From the NCBI RefSeq assembly GCF_000631985.1, contig NZ_JFYN01000041.1:248001-312000 (forward strand): a stretch of DNA of 64,000 nucleotides, in the 5' to 3' direction. How positions within the stretch are numbered: position 1 is the stretch's first letter; every line of letters begins with the position of its first letter. Shown here in pieces: positions 1 through 10,323 of the stretch. A program made the translations under genes and the position numbers. This DNA is from Pseudomonas sp. RIT288 (GTDB lineage Bacteria > Pseudomonadota > Gammaproteobacteria > Pseudomonadales > Pseudomonadaceae). Under the pieces are notes generated by a model. That model did not search any database. It saw only the letters and a program-made list of their open reading frames with translations, and was not told the origin of the DNA.

Positions 1-557
1 ATTCGCCCTTGATGTGCACGGTCGCACCTTTGATACCGGCGACTTCACCGGCCGACAGCTCCATGATGGTTGCGTCGAAACCGCGTTTGTCCGCCCAGCG
101 CAGGTACATGCGCAGCAGGATGTTGGCCCAGTCCTGAGCCTCGGTGCCGCCGGAGCCGGCCTGGATGTCCAGGTAGGCATTGTTCGGGTCCATCTCGTGG
201 CTGAACATGCGGCGGAATTCAAGCTTGGCGAGGTTTTCCTCGAGACGGGCCAGCTCGGCGACGACATCGCCCACTGCACCTTCGTCGTTTTCCTCGACGG
301 CCATGTCCAGCAGGTCGCGGCAATCGGCCAGACCGCCGTTCAGCTCGTCGAGGGTGTCGACGATCTGCGCCAGCGCCGAGCGCTCGCGGCCCAGTTCCTG
401 GGCGTATTCAGGCTTGTTCCAGACACTCGGATCTTCAAGCTCGCGATTGACTTCAGTCAGACGCTCATGCTTTTGATCGTAGTCAAAGATACCCCCGAAT
501 AGTTTCGGAGCGCTCGGACAGGTCCTTGATGGTGTTCAGGATCGGGTTGATTTCCAT
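1..557 (-). CDS. prfB: Peptide chain release factor 2 (5' part, programmed frameshift)
   Basis: Release factor 2 recognises UGA and UAA stop codons in the ribosome and triggers peptide release. About 185 N-terminal residues are inside the window and the gene runs off the left edge, so the GGQ motif is not visible. The ATG at 557-555 opens [16 protein letters not shown], the family N-terminus. Codon 25 is an in-frame UGA (485-483). The protein continues only in the +1 frame ([16 protein letters not shown]...), and the CUU-UGA-C slippery site is preceded by a G-run that acts as an internal Shine-Dalgarno. This is the known autoregulatory frameshift of prfB, so the gene is not broken. Confidence 0.95.
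480..500 (-). promoter_or_regulatory. prfB +1 programmed frameshift site
   Basis: Read on the minus strand, the site is CGGGGGTATCTTTGAC: a G-rich Shine-Dalgarno-like run, a 3-nt spacer, CTT, then the in-frame TGA at 485-483 and C. The downstream prfB frame is +1 relative to the start. This matches the classical RF2 frameshift signal, in which low RF2 favours frameshifting. Confidence 0.92.
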
Positions 558-674
558 GACGGGCAGCACTCGTTGGCGAACTTTTGAAAGCCGGCGAGTA
601 TAACGTAATCAAGCTGTCACGGCAGCCCGTCTGGCGGCTGTCAGGGCGAATCACTTGACATGCCGCCGATCCAT

Positions 675-764
675 TGTGGGAGCGAGCCTGCTCGCGAAGA
701 CGGTGCATCAGACAACATCACTGTCGCCCGTGCGGCCGCTTTCGCGAGCAGGCTCGCTCCCACA
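675..764. repeat. REP doublet, family A (GCGAGCAGGCTCGCTCCCACA)
   Basis: Two inverted copies of TGTGGGAGCGAGCCTGCTCG flank about 45 bases between prfB and wspR. This is the layout of a REPIN, a hairpin-forming pair of REP sequences. Confidence 0.85.
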
Positions 765-779
765 GTGGGCTTGCGTGGG

Positions 780-1781
780 TTATTCGATGCCGACTTGGTT
801 GCGGCCGTTGTTCTTCGCCAGGTACAGCCCGCGATCCGCCGCCGAAATCAGCAGCCGGCAATCGCTGCCCGACTGCGGCACCATGGTCGCCAGGCCGATG
901 CTGATGGTCAGGCTCGCCCCGTCGCCCGGGGTGTTGTGTGGAATCTTCAGCGCCGCCACGGTCTGGCGCAGTTTCTCCGCCACCAGTCGTGCGCCGCCCG
1001 GCGAGGTGTTCGGCAGCACCAGTGCGAACTCTTCACCGCCATAACGCGCCGGCAGGTCCGACGGTCGCGCGCTGGCGTCGCGGATCGCCGTGGCGACCTT
1101 GCGCAGCGCCTCGTCGCCTTCGACGTGCCCAAAGCTGTCGTTGTAGGACTTGAAGTAATCGACGTCGATCATCAGCAACGACAACTGGCTCTGGTCGCGC
1201 AGCGAGCGGCGCCATTCCAGCTCCAGGTACTCGTCGAAGTGCCGACGGTTGGACAGTCCGGTCAGGCCGTCGGAGTTCATCAGCCGTTGCAGCACCAGGT
1301 TGGTATCGAGCAACTGCTGCTGACTGACGCGCAACGCACGGTACGCCGCATCCCGCTGCAGCAGGGTCATGTAGGAGCGCGAGTGGTAACGGATGCGCGC
1401 CACCAGCTCGATGGTGTCCGGCAGTTTCACCAGATAATCGTTGGCCCCGGCGGAAAACGCCGCGCTCTTGATCAGCGGGTCTTCCTTGGTCGACAGCACG
1501 ATGATCGGAATGTCCTTGGTCGCCGGATGATTGCGGTATTCGCGCACCAGGCTCAGGCCGTCGAGGCCGGGCATCACCAGGTCCTGCAGAATCACCGTCG
1601 GCTTGATCCGTACCGCCTGGGCGATGGCCTGGTGCGGGTCGGAGCAGAAGTGGAAGTCGATGTTCTCTTCATTCGACAGCCCACGGCGCACGGCTTCGCC
1701 GATCATCGCCTGATCGTCCACCAACAACACCATGGCGGCGTTTTCGTCGGTTTTAATGTCGTCGATCTGTAAATCATTCAT
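780..1781 (-). CDS. wspR: WspR, response regulator diguanylate cyclase
   Basis: Output protein of the Wsp system, which makes cyclic di-GMP from two GTP when phosphorylated. It has 333 residues. An N-terminal receiver domain (about 17-135) carries acidic pocket D22/D23, phosphoacceptor D67 and K119. A coiled linker follows (about 140-170). The GGDEF domain has GGEEF at 248-252 and an intact RxxD product-inhibition site (R239-D242) five residues before it. It is the last gene of the wsp operon, 48 bp after wspF. In the family, activation drives clustering, biofilm matrix production and the wrinkly-spreader phenotype. Confidence 0.96.
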   Translation of the reverse strand: MNDLQIDDIKTDENAAMVLLVDDQAMIGEAVRRGLSNEENIDFHFCSDPHQAIAQAVRIKPTVILQDLVMPGLDGLSLVREYRNHPATKDIPIIVLSTKEDPLIKSAAFSAGANDYLVKLPDTIELVARIRYHSRSYMTLLQRDAAYRALRVSQQQLLDTNLVLQRLMNSDGLTGLSNRRHFDEYLELEWRRSLRDQSQLSLLMIDVDYFKSYNDSFGHVEGDEALRKVATAIRDASARPSDLPARYGGEEFALVLPNTSPGGARLVAEKLRQTVAALKIPHNTPGDGASLTISIGLATMVPQSGSDCRLLISAADRGLYLAKNNGRNQVGIE

Positions 1782-1829
1782 GGGCGGTCACCTGAGTACT
1801 GCGGGGGCCAGGATTGCGGAATAGCCTGT

Positions 1830-2840
1830 TCATTTGGGGAATACCTCCAGCAATCGTGGCGCTATCTTTTCCAGTGGACGGATTTCGACGGCCGCATCAA
1901 TGGCCGCTGCTGCCTTGGGCATGCCGTACACCGCACTGCTTTGCTGGTCCTGCGCGATGGTCAGATAACCCTGCTGGCGCATGAGCTTAAGCCCTTGGGC
2001 CCCGTCGCGTCCCATCCCGGTCAATAAAACCCCGATGGCATCGCCGTTCCAATAACTGGCGACACTTTCGAAAAACACGTCGATCGAAGGTCGGTAAATC
2101 TCGTTGACCGGCTCGGCGGTATAGGCCAGCGTGCCGTTTTTCAATAAACGAATATGGTGGTTGGTGCCGGCCAGCAGCACCGCGCCGGCCTGCGGTGGCT
2201 CGCCTTCGCGGGCCAGACGTACGTCGAGACCGCTGGCGCTGGCCAGCCATTCGGCCATGCCCGCGGCAAACACCTGATCCACGTGCTGCACCAGCACGAT
2301 GGCTGCCGAGAAATTGCGTGGCAGTCCCTTGAGCAGGACTTCCAGCGCTGCCGGTCCGCCGGCAGACGAGCCGATCGCCACCAGCCGCTTGCACGACGCC
2401 GAACTGCGGTGGGGCGTCGGCACCGGGCGCGAGCGCGGGGTTTTCTCGCCGATCAGCCAGCCGATATTGAGGATCTTGCGCAGCAACGGCGCCGCCGCTT
2501 CCTGCGCGTTCCCCGCACCAATGGCCGGGGTATCGACCACGTCCAGCGCGCCATGGCCCATGGCTTCGAAGACCCGGTGCACGTTCTGCTGGCGGTCGAC
2601 CGTGACGATGACGATGGCGCACGGGGTTTCGGCCATGATCCGCCGGGTCGCCTCGACGCCATCCATCACCGGCATGATCAGGTCCATCAGGATCAGATCC
2701 GGGGTGTTTTCGGCGCACAGACGCACCGCCTCGGCACCGTTGTTGGCGACCCAGACCACCTGATGCGCCGGCTCGAAGGCCAGCGCACGGCGCAAAGCCT
2801 CCACCGCCAGGGGCATGTCGTTGACGATTGCGATTTTCAT
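1830..2840 (-). CDS. wspF: WspF, CheB-like methylesterase
   Basis: Removes methyl groups from the WspA receptor and so resets signalling; loss of WspF is a classical route to constitutive WspR activity. It has 336 residues, with a receiver domain (phosphoacceptor D53 in LMDLIMP) followed by the CheB esterase domain. That domain has IGSSAGG (nucleophile Ser about 159), VLVQHVDQ (catalytic His) and [10 protein letters not shown] (catalytic Asp). The start codon overlaps the stop of wspE by 4 bases (ATGA), so translation is probably coupled. Confidence 0.95.
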   Translation of the reverse strand: MKIAIVNDMPLAVEALRRALAFEPAHQVVWVANNGAEAVRLCAENTPDLILMDLIMPVMDGVEATRRIMAETPCAIVIVTVDRQQNVHRVFEAMGHGALDVVDTPAIGAGNAQEAAAPLLRKILNIGWLIGEKTPRSRPVPTPHRSSASCKRLVAIGSSAGGPAALEVLLKGLPRNFSAAIVLVQHVDQVFAAGMAEWLASASGLDVRLAREGEPPQAGAVLLAGTNHHIRLLKNGTLAYTAEPVNEIYRPSIDVFFESVASYWNGDAIGVLLTGMGRDGAQGLKLMRQQGYLTIAQDQQSSAVYGMPKAAAAIDAAVEIRPLEKIAPRLLEVFPK

Positions 2841-5131
2841 GTCCGCGCTCCTCCAATGAGCTCAACCACTGCATCAAGCAGGGCGTCGTCATGAAAACTG
2901 GCCTTGGCTAAATAATAGTCGGCGCCGGCGTCCAGTCCACGACGCCGGTCCTCTTCACGATCCTTGTACGAGACCACCATCACCGGCAGCGATTGCAGGC
3001 GGTTGTCGCGGCGCAACAGGGTGACCAGTTCGATGCCATCCATGCGCGGCATGTCGATGTCGGTGATCAGCAAATCGAAGTCCTCCGAACGCAGCGCGTT
3101 CCAGCCGTCCATGCCGTCCACCGCGACCGCGACGTCGTAGCCGCGATTGAGCAGCAGCTTGCGTTGCAACTCGCGCACAGTCAGCGAGTCGTCGACCACC
3201 AGAATCCGTTTGCGCGCCACTTCGGCGGCCTGATTGCCGTGACGCGCGATGCGTTCCAGACGCCCGGTGTTGAGCAGCTTGTCCACCGAACGCAACATGT
3301 CCTCGACATCGACGATCAGCACCACCGAACCATCGTCGAGCAAGGCCCCGGCGGAAATGTCCTGAACCTTGCCCAGCCGCTCATCCAGCGGCAGCACCAC
3401 CAGCGTGCGCTCGCCGACAAACCGCTCGACCGCCACCCCGTAGACCGCGTCGCGCTCGCGGATCACCACGACCTTGAGGGTTTCGCCGCTGCTCTGACTG
3501 GCCGGACGATTCAGCAACTGACTGGCCGCAACCAGCCCGACATGCCGGCCTTCGTGCCAGAAATGCTGGCGTCCTTCGATCTGCACGATGTCCTGTGGCT
3601 CGAGATCGCACATGCGTTCGATATGCGCCAGCGGAAACGCATAAGCCTCCTCGCCGACTTCCACCACCAGACTGCGCACCACCGACAGGGTCAGCGGCAC
3701 CTCCAGATGAAAGCGGCTGCCCTCGCCCGCCGTCTGCTCCAGCACCACCGCGCCGCGCAGTTGCCGGACCATGTGCTGCACCGCATCAAGACCGACGCCA
3801 CGCCCGGACACTTCAGTCACCGTATCGCGCAGGCTGAAACCCGGCAGGAACAGGAACGTCAGCAGTTCCTCTTCGCTCAACTGCGCCGCCGTCTCGGCGG
3901 GCGACAGCTGACGTTCGACAATGCTGCGGCGGACCTTTTCCAGATCGACGCCATTGCCGTCATCACTCAACTCCAACACCAGCAAACCGGCCTGATGCGA
4001 AGCACGCAGGCGGATCAGGCCTTCTGCGGACTTGCCTTTGAGCAGGCGTTGTTCCGGGGTTTCGATGCCATGATCGACCGCGTTGCGCAGCAGATGGGTC
4101 AGCGGCGCTTCGAGTTTTTCCAGCACGTCGCGATCGACCTGGGTCTTCTCGCCTTCGATCTCCAGCCGCACCTGTTTGCCGAGGCTGCGCCCCAGGTCCC
4201 GAACCATGCGCACCTGACCGGTGAGCACGTCGGCGAACGGGCGCATGCGACAGGCCAGCGCGGTGTCGTAGAGCACTTGGGCGCGCTGGCTGGCTTGCCA
4301 GGCGAACTCGTCGAGTTCGGCGTTCTTTTCCGCGAGCAATTGCTGGGATTCAGCCAGCAAGCGCCGCGCGTCTTCAAGGGCTTCCTGGGCCTCAAGGCTC
4401 AGCGCATGTTCCTTGAGGTGCACATTGAGGCTTTCCAATGCCCGCAGGCCATTGTTCTGCATGCGCTTGAGACGCTGCATGGTCGCCAGATGCGGCTTGA
4501 GGCGCTGGGTTTCGACCAGTGATTTACTCGACAGGTCGAGCAGGCTGTTCAAGCGTTCGGCGGTGACCCGTAGCACCCGTTCGCCGCCCTCGGTGGTGCG
4601 CTTGCTCTTGCGCGGGGCCGGGTCGGAGGTTTCCAGCGGTGTATCGATCAATGGCGCCGGGGTTTCAATCGGTGCAGGTGCAGGCGGCGGCGCCTGCATC
4701 TGCAATTCGGCCATGGGCGGCGGCGCGACTGCGTACGGTGCCGAAGGGTCGAGCAGGCGCCCCATCAACGCCACATACGCTTCGATGTCCGGCGCTTGCG
4801 GAGCATTGGCCGGCGTGGCGATGCGCATCAACAGATCGGTGCCCTGCAACAACGCATCGATGTGCTCGGGACGCAGCAACAGCCGCCCTTCCTGCGCGCT
4901 GACCAGGCAATCTTCCATCACGTGGGCGACGCTGACACCGCTGTCGATGCCGACGATCCGCGCCGCGCCCTTGAGCGAGTGCGCCGCGCGCATGCACGAT
5001 TCCAGATAGTCGGCCTGAGTCGGGTTGCGTTCCAGCGCCAGCAGCCCGCTGCTGAGCACCTGGGTCTGGGCTTCGGCTTCAAGGCTGAACAGCTCCAGCA
5101 GCGAGGCGTCGCGCATTTGCTCGGGGGTCAT
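2837..5131 (-). CDS. wspE: WspE, hybrid CheA-type histidine kinase
   Basis: Central kinase of the Wsp pathway, phosphorylating WspR and WspF. It has 764 residues: N-terminal HPt domain with [10 protein letters not shown] (phospho-His 51), Pro/Ala-rich linker (about 135-175), dimerisation and HATPase core with [11 protein letters not shown] (N box) and GRGVGLDAV, CheW-like regulatory domain, and a C-terminal receiver with [12 protein letters not shown]. This CheA-plus-receiver architecture is typical of WspE rather than of flagellar CheA. The gene overlaps wspD and wspF by 4 bases at each end. Confidence 0.95.
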   Translation of the reverse strand: MTPEQMRDASLLELFSLEAEAQTQVLSSGLLALERNPTQADYLESCMRAAHSLKGAARIVGIDSGVSVAHVMEDCLVSAQEGRLLLRPEHIDALLQGTDLLMRIATPANAPQAPDIEAYVALMGRLLDPSAPYAVAPPPMAELQMQAPPPAPAPIETPAPLIDTPLETSDPAPRKSKRTTEGGERVLRVTAERLNSLLDLSSKSLVETQRLKPHLATMQRLKRMQNNGLRALESLNVHLKEHALSLEAQEALEDARRLLAESQQLLAEKNAELDEFAWQASQRAQVLYDTALACRMRPFADVLTGQVRMVRDLGRSLGKQVRLEIEGEKTQVDRDVLEKLEAPLTHLLRNAVDHGIETPEQRLLKGKSAEGLIRLRASHQAGLLVLELSDDGNGVDLEKVRRSIVERQLSPAETAAQLSEEELLTFLFLPGFSLRDTVTEVSGRGVGLDAVQHMVRQLRGAVVLEQTAGEGSRFHLEVPLTLSVVRSLVVEVGEEAYAFPLAHIERMCDLEPQDIVQIEGRQHFWHEGRHVGLVAASQLLNRPASQSSGETLKVVVIRERDAVYGVAVERFVGERTLVVLPLDERLGKVQDISAGALLDDGSVVLIVDVEDMLRSVDKLLNTGRLERIARHGNQAAEVARKRILVVDDSLTVRELQRKLLLNRGYDVAVAVDGMDGWNALRSEDFDLLITDIDMPRMDGIELVTLLRRDNRLQSLPVMVVSYKDREEDRRRGLDAGADYYLAKASFHDDALLDAVVELIGGART

Positions 5132-5823
5132 GTGAGGCTCCGGGTCACGGCGGACAGCAGCTGTTCTTCATCCAGCCAACGCAGGCTGCGCCCCCGGAAT
5201 TGCAGGACTCCACGGGTGTATTTGGCGCTGGCCGTGCTGTGGTGTTCAGCGCCGGCACGCGAGGCCGCGTCGAGAATGCGTTCGTCGATGGCGTGGATGC
5301 CGTCGACTTCGTCCACCGGCACCACCACCGGCCCACCGTGGGCGGCGATGATCAGCATGCGCGGCATGATTCGCGCGCCAGTGGCCGGTGCGGCGTTGCC
5401 ATCCAGGTCAAGCAATTCGACCAGCGACAGGCACGCCACTAATGCCCCGCGCACGTTCGCCACGCCGAGCAAGGCCCGCGAACGCTGATGCGGCAGCGAG
5501 TGAATCGCCTGCAGCGGCGCTACCTCCACCAGGCTGCGGGTGGCCAGCCCCAGCCATTCTTCGCCGAGACGGAACATCAGCAGCGAACGGGTTTTCACAT
5601 CGGTTTCGACCGCCACGGCGACCGGATCGCGTTCGTCCTGCTGCAACGCATAACGGTCAAGCAGGCGCGTAGCGGCGGCGGAATACACCGCGCAGTTGCG
5701 GCAATGAATATGCTCGGCCAGCAACGGGCACGACTTGTCGCCATGAATGCCGATACGGTTCCAGCAATCATCGATGGCCCGGGCGTCTTCGTGGGTGACG
5801 TTCAAGGTGTCGGACGGGATCAT
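5128..5823 (-). CDS. wspD: WspD, CheW-like coupling protein
   Basis: Scaffold that couples the receptor WspA to kinase WspE at the membrane array. It has 231 residues. The CheW domain occupies about the last 150 residues (LMFRLGEEWLGLATRSLVEV, then GVANVRGALVACLSL). The N-terminal extension contains a Cys/His cluster (SCPLLAEHIHCRNC). This is one of two CheW proteins in the operon, the other being WspB. It overlaps its neighbours by 4 bases on both sides. Confidence 0.93.
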   Translation of the reverse strand: MIPSDTLNVTHEDARAIDDCWNRIGIHGDKSCPLLAEHIHCRNCAVYSAAATRLLDRYALQQDERDPVAVAVETDVKTRSLLMFRLGEEWLGLATRSLVEVAPLQAIHSLPHQRSRALLGVANVRGALVACLSLVELLDLDGNAAPATGARIMPRMLIIAAHGGPVVVPVDEVDGIHAIDERILDAASRAGAEHHSTASAKYTRGVLQFRGRSLRWLDEEQLLSAVTRSLT

Positions 5824-7097
5824 CGTTTACGCTCACTGTCGGCGGTGCGGCCGCTGCGGGCGGCGCGTTCCTGCAATCGTCTGGCACCGGCGCTGTCACC
5901 CTGGGCCTGCAGCAAGGCGGCCAGGTGCATCAACGCTTCGGGATGTTGCGGTTCAAGGTACAAGGCCTTGCGGTAATGACTCTGGGCTTCGAGCGCTGCG
6001 CCGGCCACGTCGCTGAGCAGGCCGAGCCAGTAGAACACCTGCGCCACCGGTTCGTGACTGCGCAGATACTGCTCGCACGCCGCTCGGGCCTCGGCACTCT
6101 TGCCTTCGTTGGCCAGCGCAGCGATGTTGGCGAGCAAGGTCGCCGCGTCCGGGTTGGCGCTTTTGCTGCTGACAGGCAACGGTGCAACGCTGGCAAACGG
6201 ACGTGGACGCACCGGCGGCGGTACTGGCGGCGGACTGCGCAGCGGTTGGCGCACCGGCAAAGGGGTTGGGGTCGGCAATGCCACAGGTTCGGGCATGGGT
6301 TCAGCGTGTCGACTGAAGGCAAACGACTGCGGGATGCCGATGGAGCGCATGCCCAGGCGCCCGAGCAGACTGCCCTCGGCAGGGCCGATGAACAACACGC
6401 CGTCGACGTGCGTCAGGCGCTTGAGCACGGCGAAAACCTGCTGTTGGGTCGGCTGATCGAAATAGATCAACAAGTTGCGGCAGAACACGAAGTCGAACGG
6501 CGGCTCACCCGCCAGCAGCGTCGGATCCAGCACATTGCCGGCCTGCAGGCGCACCTGCTCGCGCACGGCTTCGCTGACTCGATGACCATCCTGCTCGGCC
6601 GTGAAATGACGCTCGCGAAAGTCCAGATCCTGACCCCGAAACGAGTTCTTGCCATAAAGCCCGCGCCGCGCCTTGTCCACCGACAGCGGGCTGACGTCCA
6701 TGCCGTCGACCTTGAACTGATGCGGCTTGAGCCCGGCATCGAGCAGGGCCATGGCAATCGAATAGGGTTCTTCGCCGGTCGAGCACGGCAGGCTGAGGAT
6801 GCGCAGCGCGCGCATGTTGTTCAATTCGTCCAGACGCTTGCGCGCCAGCTTGCCGAGCGTGGCGAAGGATTCCGGATAACGGAAAAACCAGGTTTCGGGG
6901 ACGATTACCGCCTCGATCAACGCCTGCTGTTCGTCCCGCGAACCTTGCAGCAGTTGCCAGTATTCATCGCTGTGCGCCGCTTGCGAGAGCGTGGTGCGTT
7001 GACGCACCGCGCGCTCGATGATCGCCGGCCCCACCGACGTGACATCCAGTCCGATGCGTTCCTTGAGGAAATCGAAAAAACGCTGATCGCTGCTCAT
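5820..7097 (-). CDS. wspC: WspC, CheR-type methyltransferase with TPR tail
   Basis: S-adenosylmethionine-dependent methyltransferase that methylates glutamates on WspA and keeps the pathway active. It has 425 residues. The CheR N-terminal and catalytic domains fill about 1-270, with the SAM-binding segment LSLPCSTGEEPYSIAMAL and the FCRNLLIYFD motif. A proline-rich linker follows, then C-terminal TPR-like helices (about 330-410), as expected for WspC-type CheR proteins. It is translationally coupled to wspB and wspD through 4-base overlaps. Confidence 0.94.
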   Translation of the reverse strand: MSSDQRFFDFLKERIGLDVTSVGPAIIERAVRQRTTLSQAAHSDEYWQLLQGSRDEQQALIEAVIVPETWFFRYPESFATLGKLARKRLDELNNMRALRILSLPCSTGEEPYSIAMALLDAGLKPHQFKVDGMDVSPLSVDKARRGLYGKNSFRGQDLDFRERHFTAEQDGHRVSEAVREQVRLQAGNVLDPTLLAGEPPFDFVFCRNLLIYFDQPTQQQVFAVLKRLTHVDGVLFIGPAEGSLLGRLGMRSIGIPQSFAFSRHAEPMPEPVALPTPTPLPVRQPLRSPPPVPPPVRPRPFASVAPLPVSSKSANPDAATLLANIAALANEGKSAEARAACEQYLRSHEPVAQVFYWLGLLSDVAGAALEAQSHYRKALYLEPQHPEALMHLAALLQAQGDSAGARRLQERAARSGRTADSERKR

Positions 7098-7612
7098 GAC
7101 TGCGCCTCAAGCGGCACCGGAAACAGCAGGCTACGCACGGCGTCATCCAGCAAGTCGTTGACCCGCACCCATTGCACCAGCCCCTGAGCATCTTCGCGCA
7201 CCGGACCGAGGTACGGCGCCTGACGATTGTCCAGACCATACGGCTGAAAATCCTCGGGATTGCAACGCAGGGTGTCGGTCGCCTGCTCAAGGATCAGCCC
7301 GAGCCAGCGCGGCGGCTGCAGTGCATCCGGGCGGTAATGCACCAGCACCAGCCGGGTACTGGTGCGCGCCTCGGCGGGATGACCGAAAGTCAGCGCACTG
7401 AGGTCGATCGCCGGCACCACCGCACCACGATAGGCGAACACCCCGGCGACCCAGTTCGGCGCCTGGGCAATTGGCTTCAACGGCAGGCGCGGCAGCACTT
7501 CCGCCACCTCGGTGGCGCGCAAGGCGTAACGCTCGCTGCCGATGCGAAACAGCAGGAACAACGCCTGCTTCGCCACCGGCGCAGCGCTGCGTTTGGCGGT
7601 AATTTCGCTCAT
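7094..7612 (-). CDS. wspB: WspB, CheW-like coupling protein
   Basis: Second CheW-family adaptor of the Wsp signalling array. It has 172 residues, essentially one CheW domain: LFRIGSERYALRATEVAEVL near the start, then WVAGVFAYRGAVVPAIDL. The start ATG shares one base with the wspA stop codon (TGATG), which implies coupled translation. Cytoplasmic. Confidence 0.93.
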   Translation of the reverse strand: MSEITAKRSAAPVAKQALFLLFRIGSERYALRATEVAEVLPRLPLKPIAQAPNWVAGVFAYRGAVVPAIDLSALTFGHPAEARTSTRLVLVHYRPDALQPPRWLGLILEQATDTLRCNPEDFQPYGLDNRQAPYLGPVREDAQGLVQWVRVNDLLDDAVRSLLFPVPLEAQS

Positions 7613-9234
7613 CAGACTTTGAATCGCGAAACGCCGCTGCGCAGCCCGACGGCCACCTGGCTCAGTTCGTCAATGGCGAAACTGGCCTGACGCAGAGACT
7701 CGACGGTCTGGCTGCTGGCGTCGCCCAACTGCACCAGTGCATGGTTGATCTGTTCGGCACCGGTGGCCTGGGCCTGCATGCCTTCGTTGACCATCAACAC
7801 CCGCGGCGCCAGCGCCTGCACCTGATGGATGATCTGCGACAGCTGCTCGCCGACCTGTTGCACCTCGGCCATGCCCCGGCGCACTTCTTCGGAGAACTTG
7901 TCCATGCCCATCACGCCGGCAGACACCGCCGACTGGATCTCGCGAACCATCTGCTCGATGTCGTAAGTGGCGACGGCGGTCTGATCCGCCAGACGCCGCA
8001 CTTCGGTGGCGACCACGGCAAAACCGCGACCGTATTCGCCAGCCTTCTCGGCCTCGATGGCCGCGTTGAGCGACAGCAGGTTGGTCTGGTCGGCGACCTT
8101 GACGATGGTCACCACCACCTGGTTGATATTGCCGGCCTTCTCGTTGAGGATCGCCAGTTTGGCATTGACCAGATCGGCCGCGCCCATCACCGAGTGCATG
8201 GTGTCTTCCATGCGCGCCAGACCTTGCTGGCCGGAACCGGCAAGTACCGAGGCCTGATCGGCGGCGGTGGACACTTCGGTCATGGTGCGCACCAGATCCC
8301 GCGAAGTCGCGGCAATCTCCCGTGAGGTCGCGCCGATCTCGGTGGTGGTGGCCGCGGTTTCGGTGGCGGTGGCCTGTTGCTGCTTGGAGGTGGCGGCGAT
8401 TTCGGTCACCGAAGTGGTCACCTGCACCGAGGAACGCTGGGCCTGGGACACCAGCGAAGTCAGCTCGGTCATCATGTCGTTGAAGCCGGTTTCCACCGCG
8501 CCGAACTCGTCCTTGCGATCCAGATTGAGACGGCTGCTGAGGTCGCCGGTGCGCATGATTTCGAGGATCTTCACGATGCGGTTCATCGGCGCCATGATCG
8601 CGCGCATCAGCAACAGACCGCAGGCACCGGCTGCGAGCACGGCCACCAACAGCGAGACGAACATGCTGACCTTGGCCGCCGCTACAGCTTCGTCGATGTT
8701 GGCCATGGCCTGATCAGCGACCCGCTTGTTCTCGCCGATGATGTCATTGAGTTTCATACGGCCGGTGTACCAGGCCGGGGTCAGCTTCTCGGTGAACAGC
8801 TTGACCGCTTCGGCTTCCAGGTTGCGCTTGTGCAAGTCGAGCACCTGATCCTGGATCTGCATGTAGGCGTCGTGGTACTTCTCGAACGCGGCGAATTCGG
8901 TACGATCCTCGTCAGTGGCCATGGTTTTGCGATAGTTGGCCATCTGCTCCTGCAAACGCACCTCAAACGACTTGTAGTCCGCCGCATCCTCACTGGAAAC
9001 CCCCTGACCTTCCTTGAGCCCGAGCAGTTCCTGGGTCTGCAGATAGCTGTCGACCCACGCACCGCGAATCATCGAGCTGTAATAGACGCCGGGAATCGCG
9101 TCATCACGCACGCTGTTTTCACTGGCCTCGATCTTCAGCAGCCGCGAATACGAAACGACCACCATCAGCAACATGATGGCGATAATCACCGCAAAGCTCG
9201 CCAAAATGCGTTGGCGCAACGTCCAGTTCTTCAC
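7612..9234 (-). CDS. wspA: WspA, methyl-accepting surface-sensing receptor
   Basis: Membrane receptor that starts the Wsp pathway in response to surface contact or envelope stress. It has 540 residues. TM1 is at about 10-30, a periplasmic four-helix-type sensor domain at about 35-187, TM2 at about 190-210, and a HAMP domain follows. The long cytoplasmic coiled coil has the conserved signalling tip NLLSLNAAIEAEKAGEYGRG and flanking methylation helices. It is the first gene of the seven-gene operon, so the promoter should lie in 9235-9480. Confidence 0.95.
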   Translation of the reverse strand: MKNWTLRQRILASFAVIIAIMLLMVVVSYSRLLKIEASENSVRDDAIPGVYYSSMIRGAWVDSYLQTQELLGLKEGQGVSSEDAADYKSFEVRLQEQMANYRKTMATDEDRTEFAAFEKYHDAYMQIQDQVLDLHKRNLEAEAVKLFTEKLTPAWYTGRMKLNDIIGENKRVADQAMANIDEAVAAAKVSMFVSLLVAVLAAGACGLLLMRAIMAPMNRIVKILEIMRTGDLSSRLNLDRKDEFGAVETGFNDMMTELTSLVSQAQRSSVQVTTSVTEIAATSKQQQATATETAATTTEIGATSREIAATSRDLVRTMTEVSTAADQASVLAGSGQQGLARMEDTMHSVMGAADLVNAKLAILNEKAGNINQVVVTIVKVADQTNLLSLNAAIEAEKAGEYGRGFAVVATEVRRLADQTAVATYDIEQMVREIQSAVSAGVMGMDKFSEEVRRGMAEVQQVGEQLSQIIHQVQALAPRVLMVNEGMQAQATGAEQINHALVQLGDASSQTVESLRQASFAIDELSQVAVGLRSGVSRFKV

Positions 9235-9450
9235 AGTGATTCCTCGTGCCTAAGTCGAAATGCGGGGAGTATAGCCGAGGGCGGTGTTTCATTTATAAGA
9301 CGCTTTTTAACCCTCGAGCCGGCCCGACGTGGTTGGCGGGAAGGCTCTGGGGTGGGACTGTCCGACAATCCGGGGCTGGCGTGCCAGTGATGGAACGGCA
9401 AAAAGGGGCGCTGGATCGGCCATTGCTGTGGATGCGCGGCTGAAAACGCA

Positions 9451-9471
9451 ATCGTGAGCAGGCTCGCTCCC
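9451..9471. repeat. Solo REP, family A
   Basis: A single GTGAGCAGGCTCGCTCCCA element with no inverted partner nearby. It looks like a decayed or unpaired REP. Confidence 0.7.
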
Positions 9472-9500
9472 ATGAATTTCGCCGTCCAGTCCAAAACCTT

Positions 9501-9577
9501 GTAGGAACTGCGGCACGCTGCGATCTTTTGATTTTTAAAGCCAACATCAAAAGATCGCAGCGTGCCGCAGCTCCTAC
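9501..9577. repeat. REP doublet, family B (GTAGGAGCTGC...GATCTTTTG)
   Basis: Inverted arms of about 32 bases (GTAGGAACTGCGGCACGCTG and its near-complement) flank a short AT-rich loop. It lies downstream of the DUF533 gene and upstream of wspA. Confidence 0.85.
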
Positions 9578-9600
9578 ATGAGTACCGGGTTCAGGCAGTT

Positions 9601-10323
9601 TTATAGCGACGCCTGCCGCACCTGTTTCTCCAGTTCTACCTTCAAGCCCGGCTCCAGCTTCAGTTGCTTGGCCAATTCCTCCAGATACGCCTTTTCCATA
9701 AAACTCTCCTCGTCCACCAGCATCACGCTGGCGATGTACATCTCCGCCGCCATTTCCGGCGTACTCGCGGCGCGGGCGACGTCGGAGGGGTCGAGGGGTT
9801 TGTTGAGTTCGGCGTGCAGCCAGTGCTGCAGTTCCTGATCGTTGTCGAGTCTGGTGAACTCGCCTTCGATCAACTGGCGCTCACGGTCATCAATGTGGCC
9901 GTCGGCCTTTGCGGCAGCGACCAGCGCCTTGAGAATCGCCTGGCTGTGTTGCTCGGCTTGCGCCGGTGGCAGTCGATCCAGCGTCTGCGGTTCGGTTTGC
10001 GGGGCGGTGCCTTTCTGGGCGTTCCAGTTGCCGTAGGCCTTGTAAGCCAGCACCCCGAGCGCGGCGAGGCCACCGTATACCGCGACTTTACCGCCGACCT
10101 TACGGGCCTTTTTGCTGCCGAGCAGCAGGCCCATGGCCCCAGCCGCCAGAGCTCCACCGCCCGCCCCCGAGAGCAGGCCGCCCAGCGCCCCGGAGCCAGA
10201 AGACCCACCAAGCAAGCCGCCCAGCCCGCCAGCCGCCGGTTTGTTATGCGAACCGCCAGCCTTGTTCTGCAACAGATCCTGGCCGGATTTGAGTAGTTGA
10301 TCGAGCAATCCACGGGTGTTCAT
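9601..10323 (-). CDS. DUF533 / TerB-like (YebE-type) protein
   Basis: 240 residues. The N-terminal part has MNTRGLLDQLLKSGQDLL and a very Gly/Ala/Leu-rich stretch (about 25-100) that probably includes one membrane segment (VAVYGGLAALGVLAYKAYG). The C-terminal half is a helical TerB-like domain with acidic DGHIDDRERQLIEGEF and IASVMLVDEESFMEKAYLEEL. This matches the YebE/DUF533 family of inner-membrane-associated proteins, whose function is unknown. It is monocistronic and divergent from the LysR gene. Confidence 0.8.
   Translation of the reverse strand: MNTRGLLDQLLKSGQDLLQNKAGGSHNKPAAGGLGGLLGGSSGSGALGGLLSGAGGGALAAGAMGLLLGSKKARKVGGKVAVYGGLAALGVLAYKAYGNWNAQKGTAPQTEPQTLDRLPPAQAEQHSQAILKALVAAAKADGHIDDRERQLIEGEFTRLDNDQELQHWLHAELNKPLDPSDVARAASTPEMAAEMYIASVMLVDEESFMEKAYLEELAKQLKLEPGLKVELEKQVRQASL

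Larger units (their letters stand above)
9235..9600. other. Intergenic region upstream of wspA
   Basis: 366 bases without a gene. It should hold the wsp promoter near the wspA end, although I see no convincing -35/-10 pair. The distal half holds one solo family-A REP (9451-9471) and one family-B doublet (9501-9577). Confidence 0.6.

Noticed and set aside
2993-4522. Long plus-strand open frame opposite wspE
   Set aside because: It mirrors the coding frame of wspE in high-GC DNA, has no family motif or start context, and is a shadow. The same applies to similar long antisense frames opposite wspR, xerD, purT and the nag genes.
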